19,888 nt of DNA from Actinomycetota bacterium (GCA_023475715.1 JAMCVO010000344.1:1-19888), one strand, 5' to 3'; positions 8,564 through 16,866 are shown, counted from the stretch's first letter. Notes: a model not told the origin generated them from the sequence alone. Numbers and translations are program-made.

Positions 8564-8607
8564 AATATCAAAATTTATCAAATTATAGCAAATAATTTAT
8601 TAAAAAA

Positions 8608-9378
8608 ATGTTCCAAGAATCAAGAAAAGAAAAGATTGTTAATCTATTAAGTGAAGAAAAAGAGTTAAAAGTTAAAGAATTATGTAATTATTTTGGTATT
8701 TCTCTGGCTACCGCACATAGAGATTTAAATGAATTAAAAAGGGAAGGAAGAATAAAAAAAGTACATGGTGGAGTAATGCTAAACATAATAAAGAATGCAG
8801 AAGATGAAAATTTTATAAAACTTAACGAAAATATGGAATTAAAGGAGAAGATTGCAGTTGCAGCTTTAGAATATGTTGAAAATGGGGATTGTATTTTCTT
8901 AGCACCTTCTACTACATGTTATTACTTTGCAAAGCAACTTGCTGAATCTAATTTTAGAAATCTTATGATTATTACAAATTATCATTTAAATCTTGGGTTA
9001 TTTTTAAAAAATGAAAACATAAAGGTAGTTTCTACCGGAGGGTTACTGATAAAAGAATTCGGTTGTTTTGTTGGGCCAACTGCAATTACAACTATTAATG
9101 AGTTTAATGGTAATAAGTTTTTCTTTTCACCAAGAGCAATATCTATAGGTGGGGGGCTGAGTGATTATTACAATCTTGAAATATTTGATGTTGTAAAAGA
9201 AATGCATAAAAGATGTAAAGAACACATTTGCCTGGTTGATTCAAGTAAGTTTAATAAGACAGCCGAGGCCAGGATATTTCAAATATCAGAGATGGATAAA
9301 ATAATTACTGATAGCAAAGTGGATAGAGAAACAAGAGAAGAATTTGAGAAAATCAGTAAAAAATTAATAATTGCCTAA
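8608..9378 (+). CDS. DeoR/GlpR-family transcriptional regulator
   Basis: A 256-residue repressor of sugar catabolism. The N-terminal winged helix (residues about 5-57) shows the DeoR pattern: RKEKIVNLL, then a helix-turn-helix with GISLATAHRDLNEL, then KKVHGG. The C-terminal half is the DeoR sensor fold, with a phosphosugar-binding loop (APSTTCYYFAKQL), TNYHLNL, STGGLL and the closing LVDSSKFNK. Members respond to a phosphorylated intermediate of the pathway they control, which fits a locus containing an FGGY kinase. It is the first gene after the strong promoter, so autoregulation is likely. The ATG at 8608 lacks a Shine-Dalgarno sequence, but the domain begins almost at once. Confidence 0.92.
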   Translation: MFQESRKEKIVNLLSEEKELKVKELCNYFGISLATAHRDLNELKREGRIKKVHGGVMLNIIKNAEDENFIKLNENMELKEKIAVAALEYVENGDCIFLAPSTTCYYFAKQLAESNFRNLMIITNYHLNLGLFLKNENIKVVSTGGLLIKEFGCFVGPTAITTINEFNGNKFFFSPRAISIGGGLSDYYNLEIFDVVKEMHKRCKEHICLVDSSKFNKTAEARIFQISEMDKIITDSKVDRETREEFEKISKKLIIA

Positions 9379-9407
9379 GGTTTAAAGAATACCTAAGATT
9401 TAAAGAA
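9374..9407 (+). repeat. Short tandem direct repeat across the DeoR stop codon
   Basis: CCTAAGGTTTAAAGAA (9374-9389) and CCTAAGATTTAAAGAA (9392-9407) match at 15 of 16 bases, 18 bases apart. The first copy contains the TAA stop of the regulator. It looks like a small duplication; a regulatory role is not shown. Confidence 0.7.
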
Positions 9408-9422
9408 GATCAGGAGCTGTAT

Positions 9423-10859
9423 ATGAAATTATCTGAAGTTAAAGTCTTAAATGATGATGAAATAAAAAGAATAGATGAGGCTACCTTAGATATATTAAGC
9501 GAAGTCGGGGTAAAAATTGAAGATACCGATGTCCTGTCTATGCTTGAGGAAAAAGGATTGGAAATTAATTATGATACCCGTACTATAAAATTTAATCCCA
9601 CGGTTGTGAAAAAAGCGATAGAAGATACCCCGGAAGAATTTGAAGTATTTAGCAGAGACGGGTCATGCAGTTTTAAGCTTGGTGCTGGTAATGAGACCAG
9701 GACAGCATCCGGTTGTAATGGAATATTCAGCCTTGATCCTTATAAGAATGCCAGAAAACCCTCAACTAAAGAAGATGTAGGAATTTTTGCAAAATTATCA
9801 AACTATTTATCTGAAATAGATATGGTTTCACCACAAAGTATGCCTCAGGATGTACCGCCTAAATCTTCAATTTTACATGGAATAGATGCTGTTTTTAATA
9901 ATACTATAAAACCAATATTGTTTGCTCCCGAAAAAGATACCGAAGTGGAAGTCATAATAGAAATAATAAAAATTGTCCTTGATTACGATAATATAAACAT
10001 AAGACCTATAGGTATATGTGAGATATCTCCCTCAAGTCCGCTTTTCTGGACACCAGGAACAATAAAAGGATTTATTAAAATGGTAAAAGAGGGGTTTCCT
10101 TGCCTCATATTACCAGGTCCGCTGTCAGGTGCAACTGCGCCTTATTCAATTGCCGGAACCTTAATACAAAAGAATGCCGAGATTTTATCAGGAGTTGTAA
10201 TTGCACAATTATTTAATAAAGGAACACCTCTATTATATTGCAGCTCTGCAGGTCAAATTGAGATGAAATCAGGCGCCGCTCTGCTAAGTACTCCTGAGTG
10301 CTTTTTAATGGGGATAGCTTCTGCACAGATTGCACAATATTATAAAATACCTACTCATAATTGTACTCCTGTTTCTGATGCGCATATTTTAGATGAACAA
10401 CTGGGATTTGAGAATATGCTTTCATATATTAGCAGTTTTCAGTCTGGTATCAATCTTTTGGTTAATGCTGGAATGTTTTCTACCGGAGAAACGGTCTCTT
10501 TTTCACAACTCCTGATAGATAATGAAATTATTGGTATGGTAAGAAGATATATGAAAGGAATTGAAGTAAGTATTGAAAGCTTGGCTATGAATTCTATTAA
10601 AAAAATTAGATCAACGGGGAATTATATGCTTGATGAATTGAGCATCAAAAATTTAAGAAGTAGTGAATATTATAGTTCCGGTATTCTGAACAGAAAAAAA
10701 TATCAAAGGTGGTTTGAAGATGGAGCTAAAAATATTGGTGAAAATGCCACAAGAGAAGTTGAAAGAATATTAAAAGTGAGACAAGATGCCACACTCGAAG
10801 AAAATAAGAGAAAGAAAATAAAGAAAGTCATTGGTGATTATGAAAATAGATATAAGTGA
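9423..10859 (+). CDS. MttB-family (COG5598) corrinoid-type methyltransferase, non-pyrrolysine
   Basis: A 478-residue member of the trimethylamine methyltransferase family, full length. Recognisable blocks are the N-terminal IDEATLDILSEVGV (17-30), ASGCNGIFSLDP (95-106), SPSSPLFW (202-209), a glycine-rich LPGPLSGATAPYS segment (230-242) and CTPVSDAHILDEQLGFEN (314-331). The last lies where trimethylamine-specific MttB carries pyrrolysine; no in-frame TAG is present, so this is a non-Pyl homologue. Characterised non-Pyl members demethylate quaternary amines such as glycine betaine (MtgB), proline betaine or carnitine and pass the methyl group to a corrinoid protein. No corrinoid protein gene is in the window. 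AGGAG lies six bases upstream of the start. Its sugar-catabolic neighbours are unusual, so the substrate is unknown. Confidence 0.9.
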   Translation: MKLSEVKVLNDDEIKRIDEATLDILSEVGVKIEDTDVLSMLEEKGLEINYDTRTIKFNPTVVKKAIEDTPEEFEVFSRDGSCSFKLGAGNETRTASGCNGIFSLDPYKNARKPSTKEDVGIFAKLSNYLSEIDMVSPQSMPQDVPPKSSILHGIDAVFNNTIKPILFAPEKDTEVEVIIEIIKIVLDYDNINIRPIGICEISPSSPLFWTPGTIKGFIKMVKEGFPCLILPGPLSGATAPYSIAGTLIQKNAEILSGVVIAQLFNKGTPLLYCSSAGQIEMKSGAALLSTPECFLMGIASAQIAQYYKIPTHNCTPVSDAHILDEQLGFENMLSYISSFQSGINLLVNAGMFSTGETVSFSQLLIDNEIIGMVRRYMKGIEVSIESLAMNSIKKIRSTGNYMLDELSIKNLRSSEYYSSGILNRKKYQRWFEDGAKNIGENATREVERILKVRQDATLEENKRKKIKKVIGDYENRYK

Positions 10860-10976
10860 TATAAAGATTTTAACATAAGACCTTTGATATTATTAAAATT
10901 AAAAGCAATCAATGATAAGTATTATAAAAATTATCCATAATTATTCTGAAAAATCATTATAAAAGGAGTTATGTAA

Positions 10977-12017
10977 ATGGCAAAAGTTAAGATAGGTATA
11001 ATTGGCCTGGGGTGGATAGGTTCAATACATGGCAGAAATATATTAAATAATACAGATGCCAAATTAGCAGCTATTGCAGATACACGTGAAGAAAATGTTA
11101 AAAGATTTAAAAAGGAAACTGGTAAAGATCCAATATATTATAAGGACTATATAGATTTGTTAAAAAATAATGAAATAGAAGCAGTTGTCATTGCAACCCC
11201 AAATGACTCTCATAAAGAAATAACTATTGCTGCTGCAGAAGCCAATAAACATATAATGTGTGAAAAACCAATGGCAATTACTCTAGGTGATTGTAAAAAA
11301 ATAAGAGAAGCTGTCAATAAAGCAGGGGTAAAATATTTAATAGGGTACCATCTAAGATTTAATCCATTATATAAATATGTTAAAAATATCCTTGAACGTG
11401 GTGATATGGGGAAACAGATTTTTATTGAATCAGATTACATTCATTATGTACCACCTGATTGGGCAATCTGGGAATGGTTGGGAAAAGAAGATGTAGCTGG
11501 TTCGCTTTTCCATGCAGGTTGCGGTCATAATATAGATCTCATGAGATTTTTATGTGGAGATATCAAGGAGGTTTCAAGTTTCAAAGGCATATTTATTCCC
11601 AGAAAAATACAGGTAGAAACAGAAGATACGGCACTGGCCATGTTAAGATTTAAAAATGGGACTATTGGTAAGAGTGTATTTATACTTGGAGCGATTGCAC
11701 CTTTTACCCTTAGTTTCAGTCTTTATTGCACCAAGGCAACTGTCAGGAACAATAAAATATGGTTAGACAGTATACCCAATTTTTATGAGATAGGCTATGA
11801 AAAGGATTATATTGAATTACCGGCTTCCTGGATTCCAAATAATAAAGAGGGTGATATTTCCGAACCTTGGGATAAATCGATAAATCATTTTATTGATGCT
11901 ATTAAAAATAATAAACCTACCATCAATGATGTTGAAGATGCTTACAAGACCAGCGAGGTATGCTTTGCCGTAGTAAAATCTGCTAATGAGAAAAAATCAG
12001 TAGAATTACCACTTTGA
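10977..12017 (+). CDS. Gfo/Idh/MocA-family NAD(P)-dependent oxidoreductase
   Basis: A 346-residue dehydrogenase. The Rossmann nucleotide-binding loop is GIIGLGWIGSIHG (7-19). The family's catalytic-lysine motif is CEKPMAIT (95-102, EKP at 96-98). The C-terminal substrate-domain segment is AGCGHNIDLMRFL (180-192), with H184 and D187 in the usual catalytic positions. Such enzymes oxidise or reduce sugars and cyclitols at a single hydroxyl, for example inositol 2-dehydrogenases. AGGAG lies upstream of the ATG. Sitting next to a DegT-type aminotransferase, it could produce the keto group that a transaminase uses, or act on the keto product of one. The substrate cannot be read from the sequence. 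Confidence 0.92.
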   Translation: MAKVKIGIIGLGWIGSIHGRNILNNTDAKLAAIADTREENVKRFKKETGKDPIYYKDYIDLLKNNEIEAVVIATPNDSHKEITIAAAEANKHIMCEKPMAITLGDCKKIREAVNKAGVKYLIGYHLRFNPLYKYVKNILERGDMGKQIFIESDYIHYVPPDWAIWEWLGKEDVAGSLFHAGCGHNIDLMRFLCGDIKEVSSFKGIFIPRKIQVETEDTALAMLRFKNGTIGKSVFILGAIAPFTLSFSLYCTKATVRNNKIWLDSIPNFYEIGYEKDYIELPASWIPNNKEGDISEPWDKSINHFIDAIKNNKPTINDVEDAYKTSEVCFAVVKSANEKKSVELPL

Positions 12018-12085
12018 GAAAAATAAGAAATATATCATTGTCAAACTAAAAAAATTTGTATTATTAGGATTATGAGGAGGAAAAA

Positions 12086-13276
12086 ATGGGTGAAATGGTT
12101 CCCGGAAGAGCAAAAGAAATAAGAAAATTCGATGAAAAAGAATTAAATTATCTAAAGGAAGTTCTGGCAAGTGGTCTTCTAAGCTCTCTGGATGGAGAAA
12201 TGGTAAAACGTTTTGAAAAAGCTTTTGCAAAATTTACTGGAGCAAAATTTGCATTGGCCAGATCTAATGCCATGCTTGCGTTAGCCGAAGCAGTAAGTGT
12301 TAGTGGCGCTGCTACTGCAACCGAAGTAATATGCGATCCCATAGTTCACTTTGGAGCTGTGGCCGCTACTTATTTTAATGCAGTCCCAAGATTCGCGGAT
12401 GTTAATTATGACACCTATAATATGGACCCTGAATCTTTGGAAGCAAATATAACCAATAGGACTAAAGCAGTTATTGTGACGCATATGTGGGGCCTCAGTG
12501 CAGAAATTGATAAAATTAGTGAAATATGCAAAAAACATAACATTTTTCTTATCGAGGATTGTGCAATTGCATTAAAATCTTATTGGAAGGGCAAACATGT
12601 AGGAACTTTTGGGGATATTGGGTGCTTCAGCTTTCAGGAATATAAGCAACTCTCAACAGGAGATGGTGCTATGAGTGTGACTAATAATCCTGACCTGATA
12701 AACAATATGGAAAATGTATGGGCATTCAGTGGAGAATCTCCTCATTTTATGACTTTGAATTTCAGAATGACTGAAGCTACAGCAGCTATTGGCTTAGCTC
12801 AGTTAGATAAGGTTAGCGAAAGAATAAAAAATCTTTATGATGCGACACTTAAGATATTTAATGATTCCATAAAGGACTGCCAGTGGTTAAAAAATCGTTT
12901 GGTACCCAAAGAAGCGATACAATCGGGTATCTGGTTTAGCTGCACATGGGAAGGAGATAAATATGGTCTGGACTATGATAAGTTTCAAAAACTAAGTGAG
13001 GAAATGGGGATAGGTCTTAGATTTGGTTTTAATCATGTTGCCGCATACGAATTTGATGTGTTTAAGAAACCTGCATTATATAAAAATCCATATTGTCCCA
13101 CTCTTTGTCCATTATATATCAAGGTTAGTGATTACAGATATAAAAAAGGACTATGCCCGGTTGCCGAAGATATAATGCCTCGTCTTATAACGGTAAATTT
13201 GATTTTTATGACTATAGAAGAGGCAAAGAGAAAAGCTGAGATGCTGCACCATCATATTTGGTTAATGAAAAAATAG
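12086..13276 (+). CDS. DegT/DnrJ/EryC1/StrS-family PLP-dependent aminotransferase
   Basis: A 396-residue enzyme of the sugar/cyclitol aminotransferase family. Residues about 55-66 (KFALARSNAMLA) form the PLP phosphate-binding turn. IEDCA (156-160) supplies the aspartate that contacts the PLP ring nitrogen. FSFQEYKQLSTGDGAM (181-196) contains the Schiff-base lysine K187. All catalytic parts are present, so it should be active; the family also includes dehydratases, but these have histidine in place of that lysine. Members act on keto-sugars or inososes, and the reverse direction could deaminate an amino sugar in a catabolic locus. GAGGAGG lies just upstream of the start. Next to the Gfo/Idh enzyme it forms a likely oxidation/transamination pair. 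Confidence 0.9.
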   Translation: MGEMVPGRAKEIRKFDEKELNYLKEVLASGLLSSLDGEMVKRFEKAFAKFTGAKFALARSNAMLALAEAVSVSGAATATEVICDPIVHFGAVAATYFNAVPRFADVNYDTYNMDPESLEANITNRTKAVIVTHMWGLSAEIDKISEICKKHNIFLIEDCAIALKSYWKGKHVGTFGDIGCFSFQEYKQLSTGDGAMSVTNNPDLINNMENVWAFSGESPHFMTLNFRMTEATAAIGLAQLDKVSERIKNLYDATLKIFNDSIKDCQWLKNRLVPKEAIQSGIWFSCTWEGDKYGLDYDKFQKLSEEMGIGLRFGFNHVAAYEFDVFKKPALYKNPYCPTLCPLYIKVSDYRYKKGLCPVAEDIMPRLITVNLIFMTIEEAKRKAEMLHHHIWLMKK

Positions 13277-13327
13277 ATTAGCGGAATAAAATTTGATGTA
13301 TTCACTTTAAATAATGATAGCGAAATA

Positions 13328-13349
13328 TTCAACAATCAATATTGTTGAA
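13328..13349. promoter_or_regulatory. Perfect 9-bp inverted repeat, candidate operator
   Basis: TTCAACAAT (13328-13336) and ATTGTTGAA (13341-13349) are exact reverse complements around CAAT. No T-run follows, so it is a poor terminator. The half-site TTCAACAA also occurs at 8470-8477, upstream of the locus promoter, which makes a regulator-binding site plausible. Confidence 0.45.
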
Positions 13350-13388
13350 ATATAGGAAATCTAAGCTGGTTTATTTAAAAAATGTTTT

Positions 13389-13402
13389 AAAGGGAGGTGA
13401 TA
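13389..13402 (+). promoter_or_regulatory. Shine-Dalgarno-like sequence without a start codon (first)
   Basis: AAAGGGAGGTGATA contains GGAGGTGA (13393-13400), near-perfectly complementary to the 16S 3' end. The only GTG overlaps the motif and the next ATG is at 13416, too far for normal initiation. It may serve as a ribosome-binding mRNA stabiliser (STAB-SD type) in the leader of the binding-protein gene. Confidence 0.5.
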
Positions 13403-13411
13403 AATATTTAA

Positions 13412-13446
13412 CTTTATGCTTACGATTGTTTTTCGTAAGCATAAAG
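13412..13446 (+). other. 13-bp perfect hairpin in the binding-protein leader
   Basis: CTTTATGCTTACG (13412-13424) pairs perfectly with CGTAAGCATAAAG (13434-13446) across a nine-base loop. It is followed by CAAGAGCGC, not a T-run, so it is not a classic terminator. It lies between the two start-less Shine-Dalgarno sequences. Confidence 0.75.
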
Positions 13447-13453
13447 CAAGAGC

Positions 13454-13470
13454 GCTTAACTAAGTTAAGC
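13454..13470 (+). other. Second leader hairpin, 7-bp stem
   Basis: GCTTAAC (13454-13460) and GTTAAGC (13464-13470) pair around TAA. It sits seven bases after the larger hairpin and 16 bases before the second start-less Shine-Dalgarno sequence. Confidence 0.6.
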
Positions 13471-13486
13471 AAATAAAGAATATCAT

Positions 13487-13500
13487 AAAAAGGAGGTGAT
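13487..13500 (+). promoter_or_regulatory. Shine-Dalgarno-like sequence without a start codon (second)
   Basis: AAAAAGGAGGTGAT gives an uninterrupted match to the anti-Shine-Dalgarno region (AAGGAGGTGAT). No ATG, GTG or TTG lies at usable distance; the next ATG (13525) is about 24 bases away and its frame ends after five codons. The true ribosome-binding site of the binding-protein gene is a separate GGAGG at 13564-13568. Confidence 0.55.
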
Positions 13501-13573
13501 TCAAATAAGATATCTTAATAAATGATACCGAAGAATTAGGTACTTAAGTTCAATTAAAAAATTGGAGGATTTA

Positions 13574-15025
13574 ATGAAAAAAAGTAAATTATTAAGGTTG
13601 CTTGTTTTTTTCATAGTGATAATTATTGCAGTGTCCTTTAACTTGTCTGGTTGTAAAAAGACAACAACTACAGAGACAGCAGCAGGTGAAACTTCAGCGG
13701 CAGAGACAACATCAGTAGAAACAACGGCTATTACTACAGCGAAACTGGATGAATTTGGCCAGCCAATTCTGCCGGAACCCGAAAAAGCAGTTACTCTTGA
13801 TATGTGGATGCAAGATTGGACTGCAGGGTTAGAAATTGTTGGTGATATTGCAGCTCTTATTAAAGAAAGACATCCTAATATCAATATTAATATTATTCCT
13901 CAACCCTACGAAACCCTTAATCAGAAATTTATTCCTGCGGTTATGGCGGGAACAGAACCAGATATAATGTTTGGATATTACGGATGGATGACCTCAGTTG
14001 ATGTTTCAGAATTATTTTTAAAGTTATCTCCGGAGGTTATAAATAAAGAAGATGTGAATAAATATGTTGATTCTATTGCTTATTTAGGTGTTATTGGAAG
14101 AAGTGACGGAGAGCTTTATGGAGTAGGCTGGGGTGATGCAGGTGAAGCCTGGGGTATTCTTGTAAATTCTGATTTAGTAAAAGAAGCAAATATAAATATT
14201 AATGAGATAAAAACCTGGGATGCACTTCTTACGGCAGCAAAGAAATTAACCAAATATGATGGTGCAGGAAATGTTACAAGGAGCGGTTTGGGCCTCACTT
14301 ATAGCGGCAGTAGTGCAGAAATATGGTATGATTCCATTTTGCAAATAGGCGGTAAACCATTTAATACAGATACCGGAAAATGGGATTTTAACACACCTGA
14401 AGCAAAAACAGTTACCCAGTTCTGGGCAGGCATGGTTTTAAAAGATAAAATTGATGATCCAAAGATAGGTTTGGCTTATGACAACTTCCCCAAGGGTCTT
14501 TGTGCAATGTTCATGGTTGGTCCCTGGGCGGTAGGTGCTATGAACGTTGACTATCCTGAATTGAATGTCGATTATATTTTACCTCCGCCAGTCTTTCCAG
14601 GGGGGCAACCTTTATATGATGTACCCTCTAACGCAGGATGGGTTTTTTCAACGAAACTTGAAGATGATAAATTAAAAGCTGCGCATATAATAGCTCGTGA
14701 ATTAATGCTGAATCCAAAAGTAGATTCAATTAAACTGGAAAAATGGGCAGGTGCTATACAGAATAAAAAATTAATTGAAATGCTGAAATCAGGTGAAGTC
14801 GTCATTGAAGGAAAAAATGTCGATCTTGCCAAAATTATTGATGAGTTTGTTACTCCATTTACTAAAAGTATGACTTTAGGTTCTAAAGTTGACAGAGATT
14901 ACATAACTAATTCTGTTTATTATCCGGAGATTGAGAAAATCTGGGGAGGAACCCAAAGTGTGGACGAAGCTTTGATGAATATAACCAATGCGGCAAATGA
15001 AACAGAAAGTGGAGTAGCGGAATAG
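13574..15025 (+). CDS. ABC transporter substrate-binding lipoprotein (family 1, sugar type)
   Basis: A 483-residue secreted lipoprotein that captures a carbohydrate-like ligand for the adjacent permeases. The signal peptide (about 1-26) ends in lipobox LSGC with lipidated C27. A low-complexity Thr/Glu/Ala linker follows (about 29-55), then a family 1 solute-binding fold: a first strand with TLDMWMQDW, IPAVMAGTEPDIMFG, LYGVGWGDAGEAWGILVNSDL, and a hinge-region FMVGPWAVG. The start is placed at ATG 13574, five bases after GGAGG. A TTG at 13562 is in frame, but it immediately precedes and overlaps that ribosome-binding site, so it is not a credible start. Hairpins lie on both sides of the gene, which may favour its high expression over the permeases. 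Confidence 0.93.
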   Translation: MKKSKLLRLLVFFIVIIIAVSFNLSGCKKTTTTETAAGETSAAETTSVETTAITTAKLDEFGQPILPEPEKAVTLDMWMQDWTAGLEIVGDIAALIKERHPNININIIPQPYETLNQKFIPAVMAGTEPDIMFGYYGWMTSVDVSELFLKLSPEVINKEDVNKYVDSIAYLGVIGRSDGELYGVGWGDAGEAWGILVNSDLVKEANININEIKTWDALLTAAKKLTKYDGAGNVTRSGLGLTYSGSSAEIWYDSILQIGGKPFNTDTGKWDFNTPEAKTVTQFWAGMVLKDKIDDPKIGLAYDNFPKGLCAMFMVGPWAVGAMNVDYPELNVDYILPPPVFPGGQPLYDVPSNAGWVFSTKLEDDKLKAAHIIARELMLNPKVDSIKLEKWAGAIQNKKLIEMLKSGEVVIEGKNVDLAKIIDEFVTPFTKSMTLGSKVDRDYITNSVYYPEIEKIWGGTQSVDEALMNITNAANETESGVAE

Positions 15026-15045
15026 AAAATAAATGGTTTTAAGGG

Positions 15046-15081
15046 CGTATATCTTACCGGATTTCCCCGGTAAGATATACG
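15046..15081 (+). other. 15-bp perfect intercistronic hairpin
   Basis: CGTATATCTTACCGG (15046-15060) pairs with CCGGTAAGATATACG (15067-15081) across a six-base loop. It begins 20 bases after the binding-protein stop and ends 19 bases before the first permease. There is no T-run. Position and strength resemble the stabilising hairpins found between binding-protein and permease genes such as malE-malF. Confidence 0.75.
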
Positions 15082-15100
15082 ATAACTAAAAAGGGAAAAT

Positions 15101-15988
15101 ATGATTAAAAAGGGAAGAGTTAAAATTAATAGATTTATTTTAGCAGTATTTATCCCGGTAATGGGTTTTTTTACTATCTTTGGTTTCTGGCCCATTATAT
15201 ATAATTTTTATTTAACCTTTATAAGGACCAAAATAGTAACTAAAGGCAATTTTGCTGGTTTCAATAATTATATTGAAGTATTTAGCAATCCGGTTTTTAG
15301 AATCAGTATAAGAAATACCATATTATATTGTATAGGACTGGTAGTAATAGGTATTGTCACTTCTTTAATTATAGCAGTGTCTATTTCTAAAACTAAAGGT
15401 TTATTAAAAAAAATATTTATCGCCTGTTATTTTGCTCCTGTGGTGACTTCGCTTGTGGCTACCAGTATTATATGGAAGATACTCTATTATCCTAATTCAG
15501 GTGTTATAAATGTTATTCTAAATTTCTTGCACTTACCGATGCAAAGTTTTTTATTTGACTACCGGATTGCTCTTATATCAATACTTATTATGGATATCTG
15601 GAAAGACACCGGACTTAGAACCATGATACTTCTCGCTGCCATAGAAGAGATCCCTGATACTGTATATGAAGCTTCGTTGATTGACGGAGCAAATCCTCTG
15701 CAGCAGTTTTTCAAAATAACTGTACCTCTGCTTAAACCTCAACTTTTATTTCTGGCAGTGATTTATACTATTAACGGAGTTCAGACATTTACCCAGGTTT
15801 ATATAATGACTTCACCACATGCCGGTGGACCAGGGAACTCAACTATGGTTTTAGCTCTAGACATGTATAAGAAAGCTTTTGGAAACTTGAGATTTGGGTA
15901 TGGTGCAGTGGTTTCAGTAGTTATGTTATTGCTTTTAATTGGTTTTACCATTACACAGGTAAAATCCAGAACTGAATGGGAATGGTAA
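15101..15988 (+). CDS. ABC sugar transporter permease, MalF/UgpA type
   Basis: A 295-residue inner-membrane protein with about six hydrophobic segments (the first at roughly 11-40). The cytoplasmic EAA loop, which docks the ATPase, is at 190-213: EASLIDGANPLQQFF followed by KITVPLLKP. This carbohydrate uptake (CUT1) permease is the first half of a heterodimeric channel with the next gene. An AAGGGA ribosome-binding site precedes the ATG and lies just past the intercistronic hairpin. The next gene starts 41 bases downstream. The ligand is not deducible. Confidence 0.94.
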   Translation: MIKKGRVKINRFILAVFIPVMGFFTIFGFWPIIYNFYLTFIRTKIVTKGNFAGFNNYIEVFSNPVFRISIRNTILYCIGLVVIGIVTSLIIAVSISKTKGLLKKIFIACYFAPVVTSLVATSIIWKILYYPNSGVINVILNFLHLPMQSFLFDYRIALISILIMDIWKDTGLRTMILLAAIEEIPDTVYEASLIDGANPLQQFFKITVPLLKPQLLFLAVIYTINGVQTFTQVYIMTSPHAGGPGNSTMVLALDMYKKAFGNLRFGYGAVVSVVMLLLLIGFTITQVKSRTEWEW

Positions 15989-16029
15989 TTTTAATTTAAA
16001 CATTTGTTTTTAAAAAAAAGGGATAAGAT

Positions 16030-16866
16030 ATGGATAGTCTTAGAATTAAAAGAATTGCTATTAAAGCGACTTTGTATGTCTTATTGAGCATAGGTGCCTT
16101 ATTTATGATTTTTCCATTTATCTGGATGATTTTATCTTCCTTTAAAACTTCCTTTGAAATGATGCAGATACCCCTTACTTTTTTTCCCAAAGTATGGACT
16201 TTAGAAAATTACAAGCTGGTATTTGAAAAGCTGCCAGTCTTCAGGGCATTTTTTAACAGTTTAATAGTATCTTCAAGTATTACTTTTTTGGTTCTTTTTA
16301 CCTCTTCTATCACTGGTTTTATATTTGCCAAGATGAGATTTAAAGGAAAAGAGTTATTTTTTTATTATATTCTTCTTAGCTTGATGGTACCAATTCATTT
16401 GATTATAATCCCTTTATATATGGTTATAACCAAATTTGGAATAGTAGATACATATATGGGATTAATTCTGCCTTTTGCTATTAGCGGATTTGGAATATAT
16501 TTGCTCAGGTCCTTTATTAAAGGAATTCCCTCAGAATTGATTGAAGCTGCCAAGATTGATGGAGCTTCCGATATCAGAATTTATCTTAATATTATATTAC
16601 CTTTGGTTAAGCCCATATTGTCTGTTTTAGCAATTTTGATATTTCTATGGAGTTGGGATGAATTCTTATGGCCCTTAGTAGTGGTATCCAGCAATGAGCT
16701 AAAAACTGTACCTTTGGTACTTGCCTCATTTACCATGGCAGAGGCATCTTACCCTGCTCCCTCAATGGCAGCGGCTTCAATTGTTATTATTCCGGTATTA
16801 ATTGTATACGCCTTCTTTCAGAGAAATTTTGTAAAGGGAATTTCACTCACTGGTATAAAAGGTTAA
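16030..16866 (+). CDS. ABC sugar transporter permease, MalG/UgpE type
   Basis: A 278-residue inner-membrane protein with about six membrane segments. A MalG-type N-terminus (MIFPFIWMILSSFKT, 26-40) is followed by the EAA loop at 172-195 (EAAKIDGASDIRIYLN then IILPLVKP). It forms the second half of the channel with the preceding permease. AAGGGATA lies upstream of the start. No ATPase gene (MalK/MsmK/UgpC type) follows; an amidohydrolase begins 24 bases later. The transporter presumably uses a shared ATPase encoded elsewhere. Confidence 0.94.
   Translation: MDSLRIKRIAIKATLYVLLSIGALFMIFPFIWMILSSFKTSFEMMQIPLTFFPKVWTLENYKLVFEKLPVFRAFFNSLIVSSSITFLVLFTSSITGFIFAKMRFKGKELFFYYILLSLMVPIHLIIIPLYMVITKFGIVDTYMGLILPFAISGFGIYLLRSFIKGIPSELIEAAKIDGASDIRIYLNIILPLVKPILSVLAILIFLWSWDEFLWPLVVVSSNELKTVPLVLASFTMAEASYPAPSMAAASIVIIPVLIVYAFFQRNFVKGISLTGIKG

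Noticed and set aside
9423..10859. Pyrrolysine-containing MttB
   Set aside because: The full-length frame has no internal TAG, and sense codons occupy the expected region.
12024..12085. TTGTCA-like promoter before the aminotransferase
   Set aside because: The paired -10 is poor (four of six at best), and the gene is well explained by read-through from upstream.
13562..13573. TTG at 13562 as start of the binding-protein gene
   Set aside because: It immediately precedes and overlaps the GGAGG that serves ATG 13574, and the signal peptide begins properly at MKKSK.
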